Source: Acropora yongei (Eukaryota; Cnidaria; Anthozoa; Scleractinia; Acroporidae). Taken from it: a stretch of 15,000 nucleotides of DNA. The translations under genes were made by a program, and so were the position numbers. Location: NCBI GenBank assembly GCA_014634225.1, contig BLFN01000473.1:9085960-9100959 (forward strand), written 5' to 3'. Each line of letters begins with the position of its first letter. Within the stretch, counting starts at the first letter, position 1. The notes beneath the pieces were generated by a model, which did not search any database, had not been told where the DNA came from, and was given only the letters and a program-made list of their open reading frames with translations. This document shows positions 7,678 through 15,000 of the stretch, one piece after another.

Positions 7678-8095
7678 GAGAATTTCAGAAATTTCTTTTT
7701 CTTTGCGAAAGTCTGATTGCACGAGGACCTTTTGTGCCCCGCGATATTCGTCCCCCAAAGCCCCTGGGAGACCCTAAAGAGCCAAGATTGTTGTGGGACC
7801 TCATTAAAGTTGGGATCAGACAGGAAACCGTATATCATAGCAAATCAAAGGCAAGAGAAAGAACAGCGAAACTAACAGAAATTGAAGAAAAGTTAAACAA
7901 AGGAAGTTTAACCAGTGTATGACCAGGCCCCACCAGACGAAACTAGAATTCTTGCAATTACATTGTAGAAGGAGCGAAAATGCGTTCAAGCGTTGGAGGG
8001 AGTTAGGAAAAATGAGTAGGACGTAATGTGTATTTTTTTTAGTCTAGAGAGCTCAAGAGGAAAGAGAAGCCGTAATTAGAAAGATATTTAATGTT
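7678..8095 (+). pseudogene. LINE ORF2 central-region pseudogene
   Basis: From about 7680 a frame reads EFQKFLFLCESL, corresponding to the 'FWKFNxSLL' block after the endonuclease. It continues through PRLLWDLIKVGIRQETVYHS and KSKARERTAKLTEIEEKLNK to a stop at 7920-7922. Beyond that, in other frames, VEGAKMRS (about 7968-7991) and YFFSLE-like fragments (about 8031-8050) match the block normally ending RS-x-W-x-E-x-G-E-x-x-x-x-YF just before the polymerase fingers. No polymerase motif follows. The copy is non-functional. Confidence 0.6.
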
Positions 8096-8114
8096 GTGGC
8101 GCATATATTGATTC

Positions 8115-8180
8115 GTTGTTCCATTGGGAACAACTGTTAGTTTTCAATTCGCTTATTAGAGCCGTTCCACTGGGAACAGC
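8115..8180. repeat. Two related hairpins, GTTCCAYTGGGAAC
   Basis: GTTGTTCC ATTG GGAACAAC at 8115-8134 is a perfect 8-bp-arm stem with a 4-base loop. A related copy with GTTCC ACTG GGAAC lies at 8164-8177, with the outer GC pair also complementary (8161-8162 with 8179-8180). Their centres are about 46 bases apart. Their function is unknown; they could be the end of a small repeat or a diverged duplication. Confidence 0.5.
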
Positions 8181-8560
8181 TGAGCAAACCGCAGTTAGAG
8201 CCTATTTTTTGTTTGTTATAAAAACGCTTTTCATCATTTACTTGGGGAAGTCGAAAGGTTATGTAGTAGTCGGAAATTTTTTTTGAAATATTTACTATGG
8301 ATCAGAATGAGTCCCTCTCGTCAGAGACTAAAGTAATCATAAATTAACTTTGTAGCTTTTGTTTCGGAACATGGTTGGGGAAATGGTTCAAAATTCAGGA
8401 ACTGGCTCTGTACACATAGTTACTCATTAACCGATGTATTGATTCACATTCACGATCTATAAATAAGAGTTCACGTTCAGGATAGACGAATTCGTGAAAG
8501 TTGACATTTGTACACTTTCAGGATCAATCAATTCAACAATTTATAGGTGCGGTTACACAC
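8181..8560. other. AT-rich stretch, nothing recognised
   Basis: No ORF of note, RNA gene or mobile-element end was found. Short similar phrases (TTCACATTCACGAT, TTCACGTTCAGGAT, CACTTTCAGGAT) recur between about 8434 and 8526 and may be a faint local duplication. Confidence 0.4.
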
Positions 8561-8564
8561 ACTG

Positions 8565-8820
8565 TGGTAAATGCCGTTCCGTGGTGAATTATCTCGCGGT
8601 GCCTCACACTTCGGTTTTAGTATAAGGTGTTAACGAGCGGTTTCACGTTACGGAGATTGCCTAGGTAAAAAGAAATGTTACGCACGCAACAATTGGCGGG
8701 AAATTTAGTCACAGCTTCAACGTAGTCTCGTGATTGGCTCTTGTACCTCGAGCATTAAAACACGTCTGATCTGCGCAACAACGTCTGCGCATTACTTCAT
8801 AGCGTCTCGCGAAAATTAAC
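8565..8820 (+). promoter_or_regulatory. CpG-richer, promoter-like patch upstream of a short ORF
   Basis: Base composition changes to visibly more CpG than the surroundings. The patch carries an inverted CCAAT box (ATTGG, at about 8733), two TGCGCA words at about 8772 and 8786, and TCTCGCGA at about 8805, just before an ATG at 8821. In animal genomes such words often sit near transcription starts. The patch could also be the end of an old DNA transposon beginning near AGGTGCGGTTACACACACTG (about 8546), but no matching opposite end was found. Confidence 0.3.
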
Positions 8821-8922
8821 ATGGCTCTGAAAAAAGATGCTGACGAACAATTTTGGTGTAAAGTTCAGGTGTTGAAACTATCAGACGAATTTCTATGGAA
8901 TATATCCATTCTTAAACTTTGA
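8821..8922 (+). CDS. Short ORF or possible first exon, unknown protein
   Basis: ATG at 8821 opens a 33-codon frame (MALKKDADEQFWCKVQ, then 17 more residues) ending at TGA 8920-8922. A donor-like CAG|GTGTTG lies at 8866-8874 and would end a 16-codon phase 0 exon. No continuing exon was seen, and satellite begins within about 100 bases, so any gene here would have to splice across the array or be a truncated relic. No domain is recognised. It is included because it sits directly after the promoter-like patch; it may well be non-coding. Confidence 0.22.
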   Translation: MALKKDADEQFWCKVQVLKLSDEFLWNISILKL

Positions 8923-8984
8923 GATAAACAAAGGTCAAAAAGAGAAAATCAATTAACGGTAGTGGAATGTTATAATAGCCTAAA

Positions 8985-10386
8985 AGCGTTTCTAACGAGT
9001 TCGAGAATATGACGAGATTTTGAAAAGTGACAAAAATGACTATTTTTGCATTTTTCAAGGGCTATGGTGAGAAAAAGTGGTAAAAGTAGCCAATTTTCAA
9101 GCAAAACTTCAAAGTGCCAAGAAAGTGCCAGTGCCAAGTCTATTTACATGTTCGGCTTGACCTATTTTAGTTTTATTCCATTGAAAACACAGCTAGAAAA
9201 AGCAACTGGTAAGAGACCAATGACAATATTTTGATAAGTGGCGAAAATAGACATTATGTAAAAGTTTCCAAAGTCTATATTAAACATTGTGGTGAAAAAT
9301 GACGGATTTTAGGGCTAAAAGGGAAAATACCAAAAAAACAACTTCAATCATGGCCTTTTATGTATTTGTGGATTCTAGAACCATTTTCAATTTGTTCTAT
9401 GCAAAATACGGCTCGAAAAAACCAACTAGTAGTCGAGAAATGAAAAAAATTTTCAAAGGCTATAGTAAGAGAAAATGGTTAAAAGTGGCCCATTTGCAGA
9501 AAAAATTCAACGTGCAGAAAAAGACATTGTTCATATCCTAATGTGTATTTATGAAGTATAGAACCATTCCAAATTTTTTCTATAGGAAACACGGCTCGAC
9601 AAAACAACGAGTACTCAAGAAAAGGCAAGATTTTGAAGAATTGCGAAAATGGCCGCTTTAACAAATTATGCAAAATCTAGAGAAAAACATATTTTCTTAT
9701 TGCAAGGTAATATGGAAAAAAATGGCGAACTTGAGGGCTAGACTTCAAAGTGCCAAAAAACAATTTCGATCATGGCCTGGTGTGTATTTGTGGACAGCCG
9801 AACCAAAAAACATAGCGCATTTTTCATCAAAAACTCAAAGTGGAAAAAGAATTATCAATTATATCTTAGTGTGTATTTATGAAGTCCAGAAACGTTTTTT
9901 ACATTTTTCAAAGCCTCTAGTAGGGGAGTATGGTAAAAAAAAACGGGCCCATTTTTCAGCAAAAATTCAAAGTGGAAAAAGAAATATCGATATTATCCTA
10001 GTGTGTATTTATGAAGTCTAGAAACGTTTTTTTTTTTATTTTCAAGGCCTCTAGTAGGGGAATATGATTAAAAACCATGGCCCATTTTTTAGCAAAAATC
10101 CAATTGAAATTGAAAAAACAAATATCGATCCTGTCCTACTCTGTATTTATGAGGCCTAGAACCATTTTCAAGTTGTTTTATGCAAAACACGGCTGGAAAA
10201 AAAGAGAAAGCAGTGGAGAAGTTGTCAAACTGGCGAAAGTAGCATTCTTAAAATTTTTGTATCATTCTAATAAGAGAATATAGTAAAAAAACGGCCCCTT
10301 TTTCACCAAAAATGCAAAGTGAAAAAAGAAATATCAGTCCTGTCTCAATCAGTCTTTATGTCCACCTAATATTAAAAAAATTAGAC
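8985..10386 (+). repeat. Decayed fringe of the satellite array
   Basis: A-rich, irregular repeats related in part to the 177-bp satellite to the right. The block TTCTATGCAAAATACGGCTC (9395), its relatives at about 9175, 9578 and 10176, and the following AGTCGAGAAATG and GCGAAAATGG phrases match the satellite's TTCTATGC...CGCTCTAAAAA...AGTCGAAAAAT...GCCAAAAATGG half. The other half is different and centres on GTGTATTTATGAAGTCTAGA, seen at about 9358, 9541, 9869, 10001 and 10140. The clearest tandem pair is spaced 132 bases (9869 to 10001). Spacing elsewhere is irregular and divergence is high. No coding region is supported; open frames of 60-117 codons here have no domain. Confidence 0.65.
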
Positions 10387-11230
10387 AATTTTGAATATTG
10401 GCAAAAATGGCTTCTATCCAAAGCCTAGAGCCTTTGAAAAATCATCACTTTGGGTCAAAAAATAGAATTGCCTAAAACGAATCAACAGCCACAATATAGT
10501 TATGCTATGGAAAAAAACGCTCTAAAAAACACCTAATATTTGAAAAATGAGAATTTCAATATCGGCACAAATGGCCTCCATGCAAAAGCTATAGCCTTTG
10601 CAAAATCATCACTTTAGGTCACAAAATAAAATTGCCTAAAACATATCAAAAACGAATCCACAGCCACAATATAATTATTCTATGCAAAAAAACGGTCTAA
10701 AAAAAACCTAATAATCCAAAAATAGGACGATTTCAATATCGGCAAGAATGGCCTCCATGCAAACGATATAGCCTTTGCAAAATCATCACTTTGGGTCAAA
10801 AAATAAAATTGTCTAAGACATATCAAAAACGACTCCACAGCCACAATTTAGTTCCACTATGCGAAAAGCCGCTTTAAAAAACACATATATTCAAAAATTG
10901 AGACAATTTCAATATCGGCAAAAATGGCCTCCATGCAAAGGCTAAAGACTTTGGGTCAAAAAATAAAATACCCTAAGACATATCAAAAACGAATCCACAG
11001 CCACAATATAGTTATTCTATGCAAAAAACCGCTCTAAAAAACACCTAATAGTCAAAAAATGGGACAATTTCAATATCGCCAAAAATGGCCTCCATGCAAA
11101 GGCAAAATCATCACTTTGGGTCAAAAAATAAAATTGCTTTAAACATATCAAAAACGAATCTATAGCCACAATCTAGTTATTCTATGCAAAAAACCGCTCT
11201 AAAAAACACCTAATAGTCGAAAAAAAGCAC

Positions 11231-12115
11231 AATTTCAATATCGGCAAATATGGCCTCCATGCCAAGGCTATAGCCTTGCAAAATCATCACTTTGGGTCAA
11301 AAAATAAAATTGCTTATAACATATCAAAAACGAATCTACAGCCACAATATAGTTATTCTACGCAAAAAAAGCGCTCTAAACAACACCTAATAGTCGAAAA
11401 ATAGGACAATTTCAATATCGCCAGAAATGGCCTCCATGCAAAGGCTACAGCCTTGCAAAATCATTACTTTGGGTCAAAAAATAAAATTGCCTAAAACATA
11501 TCAAAAACGAATCCACATTTACAATATAGTTATGCTATGCAAAAAACCTGCTCTGAAAAAACCTAATAGTCGAAAAATAGGACAATTTCAATATCGCCAA
11601 AAATGGCCTCCATGCAAAGGCTATAGCCTTGCAAAATCATCACTTTGGGTCAAAAAATAAAATTGCTTATAACATATCAAAAACGAATCTACAGCCACAA
11701 TATAGTTATTCTACGCAAAAAAAGCGCTCTAAACAACACCTAATAGTCCAAAAATAGGACAATTTCAATATCGCCAAAAATGGCCTCCATGCAAACGCTA
11801 TAGCGTTGCAAAATCATTACTTAGGGTCAAAAAATAAAATTGCCTAAAACATATCAAAAACGAATCCACATCCACAATATAGTTATGCTATGCAAAAAAC
11901 CTGCTCTAAAAAAAACCTTATAGTCGAAAAATAGCCCAATTTCAATATCGGCAAATATGGCCTCCATGCAAAGGCTATAGCCTTTGCAAAATCATCACTT
12001 TGGGTCAAAAAATAAAATTCCCTAAAACATATCAAAAACGAATCCACAGCCACAATCGAGTTATTCTATCCAAAAAAACCGCTCTAAAAAAAATCTAATA
12101 GTCGAAAAAAGGCAC
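11231..12115 (+). repeat. Five-monomer higher-order unit, copy 1 (B-A-B-A-C)
   Basis: Monomers divide by diagnostic words. A has TTATGCTATGC and CTGCTCTG (or CTGCTCTA). B has GCTTATAAC and GCGCTCTAAACAAC. C has CCTAAAAC with CCGCTCTAAAAAA. The five units from 11231 run B, A, B, A, C over 885 bases. The fourth unit carries the unusual AACGCTATAGCGTT core, and the fifth has CAATCGAGTTATTCTATCC and AAATCTAATAGTCG; both features recur in the same places in the next copy. Confidence 0.75.
11967..11988. repeat. Representative satellite dyad (22-bp perfect palindrome)
   Basis: The core GCAAAGGCTATAGCCTTTGC, plus one further paired base at each side, is self-complementary. Identical 22-bp palindromes occur at 13387-13408 and 14269-14290. 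Most other monomers have lost one T from the right arm but keep the 14-bp palindrome AAGGCTATAGCCTT. A dyad of this size in every monomer could bind a dimeric protein or extrude as a hairpin; neither can be shown from the sequence. Confidence 0.8.
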
Positions 12116-13003
12116 AATTTCAATATCGGCAAAAATGGGCTCCACGCAAACGCTATAGCCTTGCAAAATTATCACTTTGGGTCAAAAAATAAAATTGCTT
12201 ATAACATATCAAAAACGAATCTACAGCCACAATATAGTTATTCTATGCAAAAAAAAGCGCTCTAAACAACACCTAATAGTCGAAAAATAGGACAATTTCA
12301 ATATCGCCAAAAATGGCCTCCATGCAAAGGCTATAGCCTTGCAAAATCATCACTTTGGGTCAAAAAATAAAATTGCCTAAAACATATCAAAAACGAATCT
12401 ACAGCCACAATATAGTTATGCTATGCAAAAAACCTGCTCTGAAAAAAACCTAATAGTCGAAAAATAGGACAATTTCAATATCGCCAAAAATGGCCTCCAT
12501 GCAAAGGCTATAGCCTTGCAAAATCATCACTTTGGGTCAAAAAATAAAATTGCTTATAACATATCAAAAACGAATCTACAGCCACAATATAGTTATTCTA
12601 CGCAAAAAAAGCGCTCTAAACAACGCCTAATAGTCGAAAAATAGGACAATTTCAATATCGCCAAAAATGGCCTCCATGCAAACGCTATAGCGTTGCAAAA
12701 TCATTACTTTGGGTCAAAAAATAAAATTGCCTAAAACATACCAAAAACGAATCCACATCCACAATATAGTTATGCTATGCAAAAAACCTGCTCTAAAAAA
12801 AACCTTATAGTCGAAAAATAGCACAATTTCAATATCGGCAAATATGGCCTCCATGCAAATGGTTTTGGCCTTTGCAAAATCATCACTTTGGGTCAAAAAA
12901 TAAAATTGCCTAAAACATATCAAAAACGAATCCACAGCCACAATCGAGTCATTCTATCCAAAAAAACCGCTCTAAGAAAAATCTAATAGTCGAAAAAAGG
13001 CAC
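12116..13003 (+). repeat. Five-monomer higher-order unit, copy 2 (B-A-B-A-C)
   Basis: Units at 12116, 12294, 12471, 12649 and 12825 repeat the B, A, B, A, C order over 888 bases. The fourth again has AACGCTATAGCGTT and the fifth again has CAATCGAGT and TCTATCC. Differences from copy 1 are scattered substitutions plus a converted stretch in the fifth unit (AAATGGTTTTGGCC in place of the palindromic core). To the right the order changes to several C-type units and then A-B alternation. Confidence 0.75.
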
Positions 13004-15000
13004 AATTTCAATATCGGCAAAAATGGCCTCCATGCAAACGCTATAGCCTTTGCAAAAGCATCACTTTGGGTCAAAAAATAAAATTGCTTATAACATATCA
13101 AAAACGAATCTACAGCCACAATCTAGTTATTCTAGCCAAAAAAACCGCTCTAAAAAACACCTAATAGTCGAAAAATAGGACCATTACAATATCGCCAAAA
13201 ATGGCCTCCATGGAAACGCTATAGCCTTGAAAAATCATCACTTTGGGTCAAAAAATAAAATTGCCTAAAACATATCAAAAACAAATCCACAGCCACAATC
13301 TACTTATTCTATGCAAAAAACCGCTCTAAAAAACACCTAATAGTGGAAAAATAGGACAATTTCAATATCGCCAGAAATGGCCTCCATGCAAAGGCTATAG
13401 CCTTTGCAAAAGCATCACTTTGGGTCAAAAAATAAAATTGCCTAAATCATATCAAAAACGAATCTACAGCCACAATCTAGTTATTCTAGCCAAAAAAACC
13501 GCTCTAAAAAACACCTAATAGTCGAAAAATAGGACAATTTCAATATCGCCAAAAATGGCCGCCATGCAAAGGCTATAGCCTTGAAAAATCATTACTTTGG
13601 GTCAAAAAATAAAATTGCCTAAAACATATCAAAAACGAATCCACATCCACAATATAGTTATGCTATGCAAAAAACCTGCTCTGAAAAAAACCTAATAGTC
13701 GAAAAATAGGACAATTTCAATATCGCCAAAAATGGCCTCCATGCATAGGCTATAGCCTTGCAAAATTATCACTTTGGGTCAAAAAATAAAATTGCTTATA
13801 ACATATCAAAAACGAATCTACAGCCACAATATAGTTATTCTATGCAAAAATAGCGCTCTAAACAACACCTAATAGTCGAAAAATAGGACAATTTCAATAT
13901 CGCCAAAAATGGCCTCCATGCAAAGGCTATAGTCTTGCAAAATCATTACTTTCGGTCAAAAAATAAAATTGCCTAAAACATATCAAAAACGAATCCACAT
14001 CCACAATATAGTTATGCTATGCAAAAAACCGCTCTAAAAAAAACTAATAGTCGAAAATACACAATTTCAATATCGGCAAAAATGGCCTCCATGCAAAGGC
14101 TATAGTCTTGCAAAATCATTACTTTGGGTCAAAAAATAAAATTGCCTAAAACATATCAAAAACGAATCCACAGCCACAATCTAGTTATTCTATCCAAAAA
14201 AACCGCTCTAAAAAACACCTAATAGTCGAAAAATAGCACAATTTCAATATCGCCAAAAATGGCCTCCATGCAAAGGCTATAGCCTTTGCAAAATCATCAC
14301 TTTGGGTCAAAAAATAAAATTGCCTAAAACATATCAAAAACGAATCCACAGCCACAATCTAGTTATTCTATGCAAAAAAAGCGCTCCAAACAACACCTAA
14401 TAGTCGAAAAATAGGACAATTTCAATATCGCCAAAAATGGCCTTCATGCAAAGGCTATAGCGTTGCAAAATCATTACTTTGGGTCAAAAAATAAAATTGC
14501 CTAAAACATATCAAAAACGAATCCACATTTACAATATAGTTATGCTATGCAAAAAACCTGCTCTGAAAAAAACCTAATAGTCGAAAAATAGCACAATTTC
14601 AATATCGCCAAAAGTGGCCTCCATGCAAAGGCTATAGCCTTGCAAAATCATCACTTTGGGTCAAAAAATAAAATTGCTTATAACATATCAAAAACGAAGC
14701 TACAGCCACAATATAGTTATTCTATGCAAAAAAAAGCGCTCTAAACAACACCTTATAGTCAAAAAACAGGACAATTTCAATATCGCCAGAAATGGCCTCC
14801 ATGCAAAGGCTATAGCCTTGCAAAATCATTACTTTGGGTCAAAAAATAAAATTGCCTAAAACATATCAAAAACGAATCCACATTTACAATATAGTTATGC
14901 TATGCAAAAAACCTGCTCTGAAAAAAACCTAATAGTCGAAAAATAGGACAATTTCAATATCGCCAAAAATGGCCTCCATGCATAGGCTATAGCCTTGCAA

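Larger units (their letters stand above)
7010..8095 (+). mobile_element. Decayed LINE remnant (ORF1 plus central ORF2), L1/Tx1-like
   Basis: Two protein regions in the correct order for a two-ORF non-LTR retrotransposon can be traced across several frames: an ORF1 coiled coil plus RNA-binding domain at 7010-7605, then the segment of ORF2 that normally lies between endonuclease and reverse transcriptase at about 7678-8095. The endonuclease expected between them is missing, so the copy has a large internal deletion as well as many frameshifts and stops. It is a different family from the LINE in intron 1, which has no such ORF1 here. The right boundary is approximate, and no poly-A or tandem tail was found. 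Confidence 0.65.
10387..15000 (+). repeat. AT-rich satellite array, monomer about 177 bp, continuing past the window
   Basis: Twenty-six complete monomers plus a partial one, anchored on CAATTTCAATATCG, start at 10387, 10552, 10729, 10905, 11066, 11231, 11408, 11584, 11761, 11938, 12116, 12294, 12471, 12649, 12825, 13004, 13182, 13358, 13536, 13713, 13890, 14063, 14240, 14418, 14595, 14773 and 14950. Spacing is 176-179 except for short units at 10387, 10905, 11066 and 13890. The first five monomers are the most divergent or deleted; from 11231 the array is homogeneous. Other fixed landmarks in each unit are GGCCTCCATGCAAAGGCTAT, TTTGGGTCAAAAAATAAAAT and ACATATCAAAAACGAATC. Since 177 is divisible by three, short frames run through consecutive monomers; these are not genes. 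Length, homogeneity and AT-richness resemble centromeric or heterochromatic satellites, which is inference. Confidence 0.95.

Noticed and set aside
11427..14859. Short frames of 67-77 codons in the satellite, on both strands
   Set aside because: They arise because the monomer is about 177 bp, a multiple of three; they recur with the repeat and have no coding features.
8985..15000. CRISPR-like array
   Set aside because: The whole period repeats, with no constant-repeat and variable-spacer structure; the context is eukaryotic.
10387..15000. CENP-B box in the satellite monomer
   Set aside because: No word fitting the TTCG-N4-A-N2-CGGG pattern was found in the monomers that I checked.
1..15000. 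tRNA or rRNA genes
   Set aside because: No paired A-box and B-box arrangement or conserved rRNA block was seen on either strand.

Overview
The window looks like nuclear DNA of an invertebrate animal, most plausibly a cnidarian (stony coral or sea anemone). It is AT-rich and carries GT-AG introns, one-EGF-module-per-exon gene structure, two different non-LTR retrotransposon remnants whose protein blocks resemble families common in cnidarian genomes, short inverted-repeat DNA transposons, and a large tandem satellite. The taxonomic call is inference; the rest is read from the sequence.

Positions 1-1100 are AT-rich 5' flank with no recognisable gene. Positions 1103-5944 hold one complete plus-strand gene in three coding exons (1103-1301, 3667-3798, 5607-5944), 222 codons plus stop. 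It encodes a signal peptide, one plain EGF domain, two calcium-binding-type EGF domains, a single membrane span and a short lysine-rich tail ending in an acidic Ser-rich tip. Both introns are phase 1, so each EGF domain is a symmetric module. Two polyadenylation signals lie at 6072 and 6087.

Intron 1 carries a CR1/jockey-like LINE fragment whose reverse transcriptase has lost its catalytic YxDD block by internal deletion. Intron 2 carries two small inverted-repeat elements (4050-4206 and 4483-4773) and a 24-bp minisatellite of 28 units without any length change. In one frame the minisatellite spells an acidic Asn-rich octapeptide repeat, and it ends about 70 bases before exon 3.

Positions 5945-8970 hold the 3' UTR, unassigned DNA, the decayed ORF1 and ORF2 of a second LINE family (7010-8095), two small hairpins, and a CpG-richer patch with a short ORF at 8821.

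From about 8985 to the right edge the sequence is tandem satellite: a decayed fringe, then divergent monomers, then a homogenised array of about 177-bp monomers running off the window. Monomers fall into three types, and a five-monomer higher-order unit of about 886 bp occurs twice. Each monomer carries a dyad-symmetric core. The rising homogeneity from the gene side inward resembles the edge of a centromeric or heterochromatic array and is the most notable feature here.
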